Of a stretch of DNA of 64,000 bases, positions 1-57,062 are shown in pieces. Every line of letters starts with the position of its first letter. Within the stretch, counting starts at the first letter, position 1. Both the position numbers and the translations under genes were made by a program. The notes beneath the pieces were generated by a model. The model saw only the letters and a list, made by a program, of their open reading frames with translations, did not search any database and was not told the DNA's origin. Source of the stretch: Hoplostethus atlanticus (lineage: Eukaryota > Chordata > Actinopteri > Trachichthyiformes > Trachichthyidae); assembly GCA_034670405.1 (NCBI GenBank), contig JAXDDX010000050.1:1166501-1230500 (forward strand), written 5' to 3'.

Positions 1-1302
1 AGGCTATTCAGTCCATGTCTGATCCCATCTTCTTCACCATCCCATTTATCCTCACAAAACACCAGAGTAGAATAAAAACAAATGTCCTCAATAATGTTGC
101 ACTGTACTGATGCTTGGGCAATAGAGCTGCTTCAAGGACGTCCTCCATTTAGCACATCTTAATGACTTAAGCAAAGATACATTTTTAGCAGGGTATATAT
201 TTTAATTAGGAAATTATAATAAAAGAGTACAACCTAAAAACCTACAGTACTATGCAATACAATTACAGCATTTAATCCTTTTTTTTATATTCCAACCTCA
301 TTATTAAATAGTACCCATATCGTCAATCAAAAATACAGTAAATAATAAAAACAGGACCACATCCCCAAAGCAAATGTCCAGTAGAAATATTAACAAAAAT
401 AATACTTTGCGTGCACAATTATTTCTTTATCTGCTCACCCTTTCCATAAAGCAGTAGTGTGCTTGATACGTATTGTGAGCTTTCAGTAATGAATTCATTT
501 GGAGATGAGCAAGTTTCTCAGAATAGAATCAACAGTCTGAAATGAAACAAACCATAAATTACTTGCCTGTGTCTCTTTCATCTTTGTCAATGATTTAGTG
601 ACAATTTGATCAAATTTTCAGACTTGTATTAAAACGAGCCGTTAACGGCATTATAGTAACATGTGTGACAAAACTCAAACTCAAGACAACCTAGAGGATA
701 GAAAACAGCAGCATATATCATGTAGAATATTTGAGAAATAAATGTTACCCATGCATAGACTACAGTATGGCATCTCATCTTTCTGCATTCAGGAACCTCA
801 TCATTGCCTGGGTACGGTAAATAGAGAAGACAACTCATCCAAAAAGTAGTAAACACAACATAAGACAAGATAACCACGGAGGATCATCATGCCCTAGATA
901 TCAATATTGAACGTGTCCAGTCCTCACAACCATGCATATGATGAGTATTTGGCCATATTTGGGTTTGATTTTGAAACAATAACTCGTGTAAAAACAAAAT
1001 TCTCCACATCACATCTCGTCTAAAGAAAGGACCTAACAGCAACCAGGATTTACTATTGCTATAAATCTCTGTAACATCTCAGCACATTTGGTGACTCACT
1101 ATGAGGCCCCTATAGTACCACCAGCGAGAAAGGCAAAATTGTGTTTTGGTAGTTTGTGTGTTGGGATCACAAACCTAAAGGGAGTGTGTGAGAGAGAAGG
1201 AGTGACCGTAAGCAAGAGATTGAGAGGCAGAGCACACTGAGGTTTTTGAACCTGGAGTCTCTTTTAGAGAGTAGGGTGAGAGGGATAGGTTAGGTTGCTG
1301 TG
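1..1302. other. downstream flank and likely 3' UTR of parg
   Basis: No exon recognised. Minus-strand poly(A)-signal variants (ATTAAA) occur at 271-276 and 201-206 and could end the parg transcript; no canonical AATAAA was seen on that strand. An 82-codon open frame at 629-877 has no recognisable family or splice context. Confidence 0.4.
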
Positions 1303-25990
<24,688 letters not shown>

Positions 25991-27230
25991 CTTTGACAGG
26001 TCAGAGCAGAGGAATTAACAATGCCTGGTTAAGAAAGTAAAAAAATGTTATGTGTCATAACAAGTTAACATGAAGGTCTTGTAGCAAAAAACAGTTTGAA
26101 GCTACAATAATTCAACAAAAGGCTAATTATTTATGCATTATAAATTGGCCCTTTCCCCACTGTCACTGCATTTCAAATAAAGTCGGGTAACGTTACAACG
26201 CCAAACGGACTTTGTTTGGTTCACTTTCACATGTTAGGAGTCGTGGCCACAGAGCTGTCAGATAAAATGACGTCAGCCTCCAATTTCAGCTTCTTGTCGA
26301 ATGTCTCTGTTTCAGTGTCTGGCAGTCATTTTGGACAAATAAGCACACGTTCAGCGCGTACATCGCCAAGCAAAATAGCTTTACAGGGGGAGAGGCTACT
26401 GCTGACAGGCTGCACACAGTTAAGATCAACTAGCTAACTAACCTTAACCAACCTATACCTTTAACGTTATTTCTAACGTTACCTTCACTGTAAAAATAGG
26501 TAGTCTGCTGTCACCGACGAACTATTTGGTCCAAACGCTTTCCTTACCAGCTAAATAACTTGCTGCGAACAAATCGTGCAGGAGAAATGTAACATTAGTT
26601 GCCAAGGTGGTTTAAGTTAGCTTTGATTGGCTGAAAATGTCAATGTTAGCTAACGTTAGTTAACTCGCTAGCTTAGATGTTCACACACAGTACTAATTCA
26701 AGCTGATTAAGCTAGCAGTACTCTCGCCATTAAAATATCGATACAACTTACAAGTATGCTCCTCTTTGTGTAAGACCTCTAAGTTAGATGTATTACATTG
26801 TGATCTATTTTTATATAAACTGAATTATCTTCAGACAAGACATCACTCCAAATGTCATCGTTCGGTATTGTTGCACTTCCAATTCGTTGCTATTGCAACA
26901 CCTTGACGGCAGGAAAACTGGAACCAACCACAAGATTCTCTTTGGGAAAAGAGGCGGGATCATACAGATGTATCTTAGCAACTGGATCGAAAAGGAGTTT
27001 ACTGTCGTGCAACTCTTCCAGAGAGTCGACCAATTGGTCTATTTTCCAACCTTAATACAAAGGTAAAGCTTAAGAGCGTTGTTGTTTTTGTAATAACTGC
27101 CACATGCTTATTTTACTAAAGACAAAATCATATCCAGTCGAAATATTCCAATTTAAAAAAAAGTAAGCAACCAGAAAGAACAGCTGGGATTCACCAATGT
27201 GTAAATTAATACAAAAAGGGAACAAATAGA
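25991..27230 (-). promoter_or_regulatory. parg 5' region and myof 3' end spacer
   Basis: Between parg ATG (25990) and the myof poly(A) signal at 27247-27242. Rich in GTTAGC/GCTAAC and AACGTT motifs (26420-26690). GGCGGG near 26953 and a palindromic ACCAATTGG (CCAAT-type) near 27028 could be promoter elements for parg. No coding exon with the human N-terminal PARG sequence was recognised. Confidence 0.4.
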
Positions 27231-27241
27231 TTATTACAAAG

Positions 27242-27247
27242 TTTATT
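27242..27247 (-). terminator. myof: myof poly(A) signal
   Basis: AATAAA on the minus strand, about 290 nt downstream of the myof stop codon (27535-27537). Confidence 0.6.
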
Positions 27248-27534
27248 AAAATTTCAATGATTCTTGACATTTTAGAATGTTTCTAAAAGTGAATGTCAGA
27301 AAGATTATTGGCTACAAGCTGTAAAATACTGTAGTGCAAGTGATACAGATAGTGCAAAAAATAAAAAGAGACTGAACTGATTATGTGAGGGGAAAATCTG
27401 GAATAGAAACAGTCTGCTATGGAGGGCAAAGTCAGCAGAATATATAATTGCATATTTCCAGGGGACAGTGTATAATGAAGAGGACTTGTGTGGTTCCTGC
27501 AGCAGGAAAGCAGACAGCTTCTCTGCAGCGCTCC

Positions 27535-47744
<20,210 letters not shown>

Positions 47745-49092
47745 TGTGATAAACTTGTGTCCGATTTATCCTGAGAATCGCACCATATTCCTTTGACAGA
47801 ATTAGCACTGGTAGATAGAAATGAAACGAAAAGAAATGAAGAAAAGAGAGGAGTGGATACCGGAGGACAGCCTTACTCCAACATGAGTCAGAGACATGCA
47901 GCAGGCTAGCAGTGAGGTGATTTGATAGGCTAGAAAAGCACAAAGGTGTATTGCGTATATGTATAGAGTATCCCATCGAGCCTGCTTACCTTTTCACACG
48001 TGCTTTATACTATAAATTACTTTTGGTTGCTACAACTATGCCAAACAGTAGGTTGATTTATCATTCAAGCAAAGAAGCAGGGGCATCAGATCAAGTTTAA
48101 TTGTAGTCTCCTGTATAATAGCGCCTCCCAATGGTGATGGGGAAAAAATGCATACTTCAGTGCTGTCGGAAATATTAAACTTCACTGCATGAGACAACCC
48201 AACAATATTGTAAATACAACTGGCAAGGTCGGAATTCGCTATGATAGTCGTGTTACCGAAATGTGACGTTTAGGGGGCGGAAAGCATAGAAGCCGATTCA
48301 ACATTTTAAACATTTAAAATAGTTGTATACAACAACTTTTGGCCAAAATTGAATTGAAACAACAATTACATGCCCCTTTCGCTTCAACACAAATTAATTC
48401 TATACCTCTTGATTTCTAAAATAAAACAGCAGTGTCGAAAAGTACTTTTGTTCCAGGGATCATTTAGATTATTTCCGATCAAAAGCACTTGCGCGGCAAG
48501 TTGTATTTACGCCTTTGAAATTAGGAAGTACGAGTTTACGAGGGGTACTTTAGGGCAGCACAATTCACTGACAAGCTTGGTACCAGATAGCTGCCCTCCG
48601 GAGGTAAATATGGGGTGTGACACTTCGTACTGTGTAACGGTAATGCGTACAGTAGTTTTAGACAGTAGCCAACGTTATTGCTTAATGGCTGTTCAAACTT
48701 ACTGTAAGTAATTCACCATCCATGTACACCTACACCTGTAACTTTGTTGTTAAAATGTAGCTTTAGCTAACATTACCTAACTATCCAGTGTTAGCTATCG
48801 TCCTTTTGCTCAGTGTGCTAACATGCAGATACCGAGCAGTAACCTAGGTTGAACGTTGAACGCATACTGAAAAAAAATCAATTTCACACAAACTTCACAA
48901 TAAATTTAGGGATATGTATATACAAATATATATATACAAATAGATGAATAATGTAGATAGTAGGTGTTTTGCTTGGTGTCTCTTCTGGTTAATAAATCTG
49001 TACATATACATGTCTGTACATATATTCTGAAGCATATGTAAAATGTGTTGTTTTCGGTGTGTATCTCCTGTGGCTTAGAACAGGTAACGGAG
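47745..49092. promoter_or_regulatory. divergent myof / cep55 promoter region
   Basis: The two start codons are 1.35 kb apart on opposite strands. A strong plus-strand donor (CTGTAAGTAATTC, GT at 48704) suggests a non-coding first cep55 exon ending about 48703, spliced to an exon beginning about 49071-49083 (acceptor GGCTTAG or TTAGAACAG). No TATA box is obvious. Confidence 0.5.
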
Positions 49093-52000
49093 ATGTCATC
49101 AACCAAAAAGAAAGACAACCTTTGCTACAGGCTGTGCTGCACCAAAGAGTGTGACATGGAGATCAGCAGACTGAGGAAGGAGAATGCCCATCTCAAGAAA
49201 GCACTGGATGAGTTGTCTCGTCAAAAGGGTGAACCAGTGGATTCTGAAAATGAGCTCCTACTAGAGGTAACATTAGGCTACTCAACTAAAGTAAAATGTG
49301 CTGTTGCTCTGTGATTCATGCAAAGAATATCAACTTGGTTACTTGCACTGTAGAAAACACCACCTGTTTGCTTTATTCCTAAAAATGTTTGTAGCTACAG
49401 TAGCTGGGCATAAGTGAAACCAGTATTTGTTTGCAGAGAATCCTCTCTCTTGAAACAATAAGAGAGAGGAACTCTCAGCATCTGATGGCCAAAGATGAGG
49501 AGATAGCTTCACTGAGGAAGCAGCTGCGTATGACAGGAGAGGAGAGTGATGCCCACCTGCAGGAGCTGACTGACTACTATGTTAAGGGAAAGGAGCAGAG
49601 AGAGAAACTTCTCCAGGCCCTCCAGACTGAGACGGAAGAAGTCAAGAACAAGTTGGTGACCATCTCAGCAAGCTTTCAGGATCTCGAGAGCAGAGTTGCA
49701 GGACAGCAGGTACAATAAGGCTTAATTATGATGTGATTATTGACCAGTATTGCAGCACTGTTACTTACTGAGTATGGTTTATGGAACACCAACCAACTTC
49801 AGTGTTTACAACACTAGGTGGCAGCAATTGTTTTGAAGTGGCACTCTTCTATTAACACCCACTTGAACTGGTGAGAGGACATTTAGAGGAAGAATATTGT
49901 TATCTTAGAAATACCCAGTTCCTCATATATAGCACTCTGTATGACAAGGCCTTCACAATGACACTGTCATCTGACTACCATATCACTAGACCTTTGAGTG
50001 TCTAAAGCCTCATTTGGACTCGTCACTGGTCCCATTCATTATTATGGCTGGTGGATTTGGGTAACTGGGTTGTTCATACTGTATACATCTGTACTGTATT
50101 TTCCTATTGTCTCATAGGACTGCAATTCAGATGGACAGGCATCAACCAGCACTCTAACAGTGCTCCACAATCACCTCAGAGATGTAAGTATGATTGCCAC
50201 ACATCTGGAAAAGTTCCTTTCAATCAGGTCTTTGTCCATTACTGTCAGGGCACACTTCTCAATCACATTTTCAATGGATGGTGTTTTTAATTACCCTAGG
50301 TGCTTTTTACTTCTTACTTAGAGTGTCTGTGTGTGTGTGTGTGTGCATTTTTGTACGGGTTGGTTTCTAAGTGAGGATGTGCGACTATATCTTTGTGTCT
50401 TGCTGAGTGTTTGTACTGTGGAGCCATCCCCCTGGTGCGGCTGTCTTTCTGTCTTTCTCTATTATGCGCTCCTTATTCTGTTATTCAATTCCCTGAGGCC
50501 TTGGAGAAGAACCAGCAGTGGCTGGCATACGACCAGGAGAGAGAGGCCTATGTGAAGGCAACTCTGGCCAGAATGTCATGGCTGGAGCAGCAGCTGACCA
50601 AAGCCAATCAGGCCCTCTCACAGCAGCACAATGAGGCCCTTTCAGATGGTGAGCCACAGGGACAGTGGGCAGTGGGCACTCACCATTGGGGCATCTGCTA
50701 ACAAGTGACAACAAACTGTCACAACAAGGATTCCAAGAAATTGAAATCCCTCTGCAATAGTCCTCCATCACAGATTTTGTGGCCTCACATTTTGAAATCA
50801 TTTGTTATTTACCTACATGGTAGATATGTCATGCTGCATGTAGTTCCTGCTTCTGTCATTACAGAGAGGAAGACGATGATAGAGATGCAAGAGCACTATT
50901 ACAAACTCTTGATTACAGCCGAGAACAAGCTGGAGGCGCTTAGGGAGCAGGTCAACACAGCCCCCCGTGACCCGAATGAGATGCAATGGAGGTGGGTAAT
51001 GCCAACCCACAACTGTCTACTGCCTAAAGCTAAAGAAAGTTGGACAACGTTAGGGTGCTGGCCAGCTGCATGAAAGAGCAATGACTGTGTAGGTATGAAG
51101 AAAGGCAGAGAGAGGTGGATGAGCTCAAGCAGCAGCTGCAGACTGAGAGGCTGAGCAGCAGGGGGCGTGCACAGGAAGAGAACTGTCGCTCTGGGGACAG
51201 AGAAAGCAGGCAGAGGGCCCAGGACCACCAGAGCAGACTGGATGAGGAGAAGCACAGGTCGGCTGAGCTCCTAGTGCAGGTACAACATTGGAGGACAGGT
51301 CAATTTGTTCATTCGGGCAGGGATTGAAAATGTCAAGCACTTTGTTAGTAAGGTCAATGTCCTTCAAAAGTCTATGTTGAATCATCATGAGGATCATAAA
51401 AAGATTGCAGTCCTGGAGCAGCAGGTATTGCATGTACACATGCCTACAATGTTGTGTCTCAATCCTTTAATTCTTGTTTTGTGCCCTGGTCCTCAATTAA
51501 AACCTAATTGAATAAACCCTTAGTAGAAACCCCAGGGTTGTTGCTAATCCATCCACTCTTTTAAAGATACCACAGATTAATTCCGCTTTGAGGATCAACA
51601 GCTTCTGTCATTCAGTCTGAGCTTGGCTCATCCACAGGATCAGGCATGCCACACTTCATTCAAACTTTACCGTCTTCTTGTTTTCCCAGTAAAGACAAAA
51701 AATCAGCCCTTACAGAAATAAATTAGATGATGCTTTATATTTACAATAGTGTGACTTATACCATTGTACTATATCATAGGCTTAATGATTACTTTGTGAA
51801 TTCTAGATCCAGATAGCATCCAAAGACCTTGAAGATGAGAAGCAAGATTGCCTGTATTTAGAAAAGCACCTGCATAGAGTTCTCAAGGAGCTGCGTAAAT
51901 CTAAAGACCATGTGGCAAAGTTGTCCCAGGTTGGTATGGGTAGAGCAATGGGCATTGACCCAATTATTGTTTAACAACTGTGTCAATGGTAGAATTTAAG

Positions 52001-52270
52001 TGATAAAAAGTACTGAACCCTGAGTTGTGTTACTGTATGTGGTGGTTAAATCCATGTGTGGTGTTTTTGCTGTCTCAGAGAGACCAGCAGGATCCCAGCT
52101 CATGTGAAGCTAGTTCTCACAAGAGACACTCCAAAGACAGAGTGACATACTCCCCTCGCATCTCTGCCTTGCTGGATGAAAGCTTCCTGGAGTGTCCCGG
52201 CTGCCGGGCCCAGTATCCCTCCAGCCAACACCGAGAACTGCTTGCCCATCTAGATCACTGTCTAGACTGA
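49093..52270 (+). CDS. cep55: centrosomal protein 55 (CEP55), 9 coding exons
   Basis: Coiled-coil scaffold that recruits ALIX and TSG101/ESCRT to the midbody for abscission. Exons: 49093-49266, 49437-49709, 50118-50183, 50498-50648, 50865-50991, 51093-51279, 51353-51424, 51807-51929, 52079-52270. Total 1365 nt, 454 aa (human 464). Nearly all is heptad-rich coiled coil. Residues 172-221 (exon 4, ALEKNQQWLAYDQEREAYVK and on) match the ESCRT- and ALIX-binding hinge. The C-terminus LDESFLECPGCRAQYPSSQH, then RELLAHLDHC, is the conserved ubiquitin-binding C2HC-type finger. ATG 49093 gives MSSTKKKD, like human MSSRSTKD; an in-frame upstream ATG at 49045 is ignored because it lies before the acceptor. 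Alternative ATTAAA poly(A) signal at 52627. Confidence 0.95.
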
Positions 52271-52626
52271 GCAGAGCCTAGACACCGCCTCTTTCAGTTC
52301 TACATCTTTTCTAATTGTATGGATTGGTTTTTACCATTACTGTTTGACGTTCGATTCATTTTATTTTCTTTATTTAGTGAATGATAAATCAGTTGACATT
52401 TTAAGTTTGTATGTTACCCGTTTCAAAGAGATATATCTTCATAAAGGGCTACTTTGGGTTGCCTTTCTTGAGTATTTTAAATGAAATGTATTCAGCCACA
52501 CAATTTTAATTAGTGGCCTTGTTGAAAGTTAAATGTAAAAAAAGTATTTTAGACTTTAATGTCTGCAGTTTTGTTCTCTATGTTTTAAAACATTTCCTGT
52601 CTCTAATAGCAGATGACAGATCTTAA

Positions 52627-52632
52627 ATTAAA
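52627..52632 (+). terminator. cep55: cep55 poly(A) signal, ATTAAA
   Basis: ATTAAA about 360 nt after the stop codon, in an AT-rich 3' flank. Confidence 0.4.
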
Positions 52633-53743
52633 CTAAATATTTTTCAAATGAATCATTCTGTGTGATATTTTCTTTGTCAGATTGTTTGGATGCTACCCCC
52701 TTTCCCCCCACAGTCTCGCACTGCTCAAACCAGATCAATAGCTCAAAACAGATTGTGTGAGTTAATCCTCGTCCCATACTATTTATGGCAGGGGATTAGT
52801 ATTGCTAGCTGGGAATATGGGGAGGTCAAGAGGTCTCTGGCAACTGCAGGCTTTGAAAGAGAACGTGACACCAAGGGTTAACCCAGAACCCAGTGTTAAC
52901 CCAGAAGCTAACCGCATTAGAAAATGATGGTAATATGGTTTATGTATGCCTTAAAATATCTTTCAGGAACTTTTCATATCAGGACACATCTTCATGGATT
53001 GTGTGTAGCTCGACTATCATTTTTGCACTGAATTTTTATATAACTCTCTCTTCACAAACCTTTTCCAACCTCTCACTGCAGGGTATGAGTGAAATGAAAC
53101 GATGAAACTTACAACAGCCACTGATCAATTGTTGCTAGTCAGGGAGTAAACCTGCTAATCTGATTCACAGCCTGGTGTTAAAGGTAAATAAAAGCTGCAT
53201 CTAACTAATTAGATCACCAGTACTGGTCTACACTGATTGAAGATCACAATGTGGATTAACCCACAGGGATGTGTCACTTCCACTATTCAAACTACTGTGC
53301 TGTGATTATTCTGTTGGAACAATGAAATGAGAGTTACATGAAATAAAATACTGCGTGGGGAGGATTTGAATCCCTCAGTGTCAAAGTCTGCTTGTGTTTT
53401 ATACTGTTGGAATAATGCAAAAATGGGTTACTTGAAATAAATGGGGGGAAATTTTAAACTTTAGAAATAAAACAGTACAGAACAAAGAATAAAGCTTGAC
53501 AGAGGAGAAAAACCCCCAACACAAACCATTTCACTGTGACCTTTCTACCTGTTCCTTGTGTTTTTTTCACTTGCTGTCATGGTGTAATAAAGCTGTCTTT
53601 TCTGAGCTGTTATCCAGGCAGCAGCTGGAGCAAACAGAGCTTCAGAAAGGCTAGTCCTCCCCTCCTCCTCCTCCCCCCTTTATGGATTTCTCTCCCATAG
53701 CACTCTTCCCAGAAGGCATCCTCCAAGGTGGCAGTAGTCCGCA
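52633..53743 (+). other. cep55-ffar4 intergenic spacer
   Basis: No exon, RNA gene or repeat recognised. Pyrimidine-rich CCTCCCCTCCTCCTCCTCCC near 53657, just upstream of the ffar4 first exon, is the only notable stretch. Confidence 0.4.
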
Positions 53744-54378
53744 ATGAATTCAGTGGGTATTTTGGATCCAAAGACCTCTTCAGGTCATATGGATGTTTAC
53801 CATCACACCCACTTTCTCCACTTCAGAAATGTCTCCTACTTCTCCTTCTTCTCGGAGCTGTACCACGCAGATCATGTCGCCACCACTATTGTGGAGACCC
53901 TGGCTATCACCGCTGTCTTGCTGGTCTCCGTGGCAGCGAATGCAGGAGCTGCAGTCCTGGTAACCTGGGAACGCAGACTGCTGGCCAACAAGACAATCCT
54001 GACCCTCAACCTGTTTGTGGCCGACCTGCTGTTTGTCAGCATGATCCCGCTGATTGTGGCGGTGCGGTGGACTGTGTCCTGGACGCTGGGCTATGTGGCC
54101 TGTCACACCGTGCTGTATGTCATCTGTATGAGCGGCTGTGCCACCATCACTACCCTGGCCTCCATCAGTGTGGAGAGGGTCCAGGCTATCCTCCGGCTGC
54201 AGACTGTCCCTACTCTCAACATCAGGATGGTGTGCACCACCCTCGCCTTCATCTGGGCCTTTTCTGCACTCACCTCCATACCCCTCAGTCTGTTCTTCAC
54301 TGTGATGGAGGTGGAGTTCCCAGACCAGGTATGGGTGAATGGATGGATGGATTTTGCTAGAGCTCAGGTGTCACAGGG

Positions 54379-54414
<36 letters not shown>

Positions 54415-56644
54415 CTGCCTGCCTGCTGAGCTGATTGACGGACACACCTCCCTCCGTAATTTCAGCGTGTGGGTAATTAGGTCACAGGTGTTGGTGGTTT
54501 GGGTTTTCCCTGCCCTTTTATTTAAGCAGCAGCAGAGGGGCAGGCTGGGAGGAACGGTGAGCAAGCAACGATCGGGAAACGCTGTTGGAGGAGCACTGGT
54601 CGGACGGCTGTCACAGTCGAGAGGGCATCTTGTCCAAAGTTCCCGGGAGCAGCGCGAGAGAAGTGTTCCTGACCGGGGACGTGCACAGCCACTGTCAGAG
54701 CCACTGCCGGGACCGAAGGAGCTGCTGCTACGCAGAGGACCGGGTCGTCATCACGCCCGAGGAGGCTACAGATACGCACGGTGCGCGAGGGGGAAGTCTT
54801 TGATGAAAGTGGAGGGGTGGGGACGCGTTCCACCCTTCCTCTAGATAAGTACCCCTCCTGATCGATAGCCGATTCTCATAAAAAATACACTGGAGAAGGC
54901 GTCACCTAGTTGGCGTTGTTAATGCTGCTGTTGAATGATTTTTATACAATTATCCTGTTAAATAATTATAACGTTGGCATCCCGCCAGCAGTCATTCTAT
55001 ATGGACAAACTTCAGTAATGTTGGACTGGGCTTTATTATTTCATTTGAGTTGAAGTGGATTCATTTGGAAGTGGATTCATTTGAATTAATTTGGTGTTCC
55101 CTGTGTTGGACTTTTAGTTTGCTGTGTTTATATTTTGATTTATATTATATTTTTGATTTCTTTTCCATCCAAAACTTATTGTTGTTTTTGTTCTAAAATC
55201 AGTTATTACAACTAAAGACTGCTAGGTAGGTTACCCTGACGGATATCTTGTGTCTTCTCAAGCGACTGGCAGCCAGCTGAACTGGGACCTGCTGTCCAAG
55301 GACTTACCTGTTCTTACCATTTGGAAACCAGACTGTTGGACTCTTTTAGATTGATCCTCCGGAGTATCCCTTTATCCATTGATTTTAGAACTATTGTAAT
55401 AAAGAAGTATTTTATATATTTAATTCTTGTCTGGTCGTGTTGTTCAGTGTAGCTGCTCCCCAACAGAAAGGAAAAAGTGTGGTTTTACACAGTCACTCCA
55501 CCCGGTGACACTCAGTGTCTTTACCACTAATGTACTATTTAACTGTGTGTTTTCATGACTGTTCCACAGGGAATTGTACATATCTGTACTCTCAAGTGGC
55601 CTGATGAGACTGGGGAGATTGTGTGGCATGTAGCCTTCACCGCCCTGTGCTTCCTTCTCCCAGGACTCATCATTGTGATCAGTTACAGCAAAATATTACA
55701 GGTGGGATTATTGGGCTGTTTGACTGACAAATATGTAAGGACTTCTAAGACAAGGAGGTTTAAGGGAAAGTATTTACCCCAGTTGGCATGAAGGGACCTG
55801 TGTTAATCATTTATCCAACAATTAATGCCATCTCATGCTTGTTCATTGCCATTTTCTCTCTGTACCTTTGGGAAATAATCATTACTGTTGTGTCATTGTT
55901 GTAACAGAAAGACTGCAGAGCATTTGTGTGTGTTCTATTGATTACTGAAGCTGAAAATAGTAACTGTGTGTGCTTAGGGCTTTACACTATCATCTGTAAA
56001 TATTACATAGAATGTGCAATCACTGTGGACATAAAAAAAATGGACTGGAAAATCATTTAACGGCAGAGACGCCAATAATTGATTCTAGCTCTGGCAACCC
56101 TCCATATGTGGGTCCATTAGGCAAGGGAGGTGATTACATCATGTTACACTGTCTCTTTTGTCCTCATTATGTCATGTCACAATATACAGTGTTAGTGCTG
56201 GTATTGCATAAGATTCATGCATTTGTATTATGATCATAAATCAAAAGGTGATAACATTAAATTAATGATAGCCATCTCTCCTCTTTTCTGATCTTCCAGA
56301 TTACTAAAAGTTATAGGAGAAGGCTCTGGCCCAGACACGTTCCTTCCCCCTTAGGAGAGTCTTTTGAGTACCCTGTCTCTCGCCAGGACATTAAGCTCTT
56401 CCGCACACTGTTGGTCCTTATGCTCTCTTTCCTAATCATGTGGAGCCCCATTTTCATTATCAACTTCCTCATCCTGGCCAGGAACTTCCACGGTCATCTG
56501 GACGTGTCCTCTACCATGTTCTTCTGGGTGGTAACGTTCACCCTGGCCAACTCAGCCCTCAATCCCATCCTCTACTCTGTCTGCCAGTTAAAGAACAGCT
56601 GGCGCAAGCTCTGCTGTGCCTCTATTGTAGCACCAGTGAAGTGA
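53744..56644 (+). CDS. ffar4: free fatty acid receptor 4 (GPR120), 3 exons
   Basis: Seven-helix GPCR for medium/long-chain fatty acids at the cell surface. Exons: 53744-54328, 55570-55701, 56300-56644; 353 aa (human 361 or 377). TM1 from about residue 48, with Asn66 in place of the usual GN (AAN); LNLFVADLLF in TM2; VAVRWTVSW with Arg108 at the position of human Arg99, the fatty-acid carboxylate contact; CHTVLYV (Cys for the extracellular disulfide); SVERV replaces DRY; HICTLKWP with the second loop Cys; VISYSKIL in TM5; RQDIKLFRTL before TM6; FLIMWSPIFI in TM6; ANSALNPILYS in TM7. N29VS is a likely glycosylation site. Exon boundaries match the three-exon short human form. Met1 or Met16 may start translation. 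The tail is short (CCASIVAPVK) and the stop overlaps a donor-like sequence. Confidence 0.93.
54368..55512. mobile_element. 1.1-kb insertion with short inverted ends (solo-LTR-like or TIR element)
   Basis: Begins GTGTCACAGGGTGA and ends with the complement of GTGTCACCGGGTGG; TCAG flanks both sides (54364-54367 and 55513-55516). Inside are a TATA-like TTTATTTAAGC near 54519 and, near the far end, GTAATAAAGAAG (55397), an arrangement like a promoter and poly(A) signal in an LTR. TG...CA ends nested in the repeat also suit an LTR. No coding region. It interrupts ffar4 intron 1. Family undetermined; a fossil by appearance, with no second copy in the window. Confidence 0.5.
54382..54413. repeat. 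GT microsatellite with TGCC units
   Basis: About 16 GT units followed by a few TGCC units, at the left end of the 54368 insertion. Confidence 0.9.
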
Positions 56645-57056
56645 GTGCCTTGTGCCAATGGTCATGCACAGCCATGACTATCACAGGTGTGATATCAACC
56701 ACAAAGTTTGTTCCTCCAATTATCTATCTACCTCCTCTGTCCATGGAAAAGATGAATCCAGATGACTTTTTCAATCTGACAATGAAGTAAAGTACAGAGC
56801 AAATTATCCACACCTCAACTGAAATTTGACAGACCACATGTAGCCATCATATAAGCCACGTGTTTTTCATGCTCGCTGCACTCCTGCTGAACTGGTACTT
56901 TACCCTCAACAGCATTCATTTCAGAAATTCTTCTCTACTAATGCAAGATGTCTGCAGAGTGAGGGACTCCTGAAACAACTAACGCTGTAACAATAGTTCA
57001 TTTTGTTTATGAGCCATTCAGCCATTTATTGATGTTCAATGTTTTAATTTCAGCCA

Positions 57057-57062
57057 AATAAA
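57057..57062 (+). terminator. ffar4: ffar4 poly(A) signal
   Basis: AATAAA 413 nt after the ffar4 stop codon. Confidence 0.6.

Noticed and set aside
629-877. 82-codon minus-strand hydrophobic frame downstream of parg
   Set aside because: No recognisable domain, no start or splice context that joins it to parg.
53728-54360. 210-codon frame overlapping ffar4 exon 1
   Set aside because: Shadow frame of the receptor exon; the other frame gives the GPCR.
54329-54844. Read-through extension of the ffar4 exon 1 frame
   Set aside because: Runs past a good donor (CAG|GTATGG) into a GT repeat and the inserted element.
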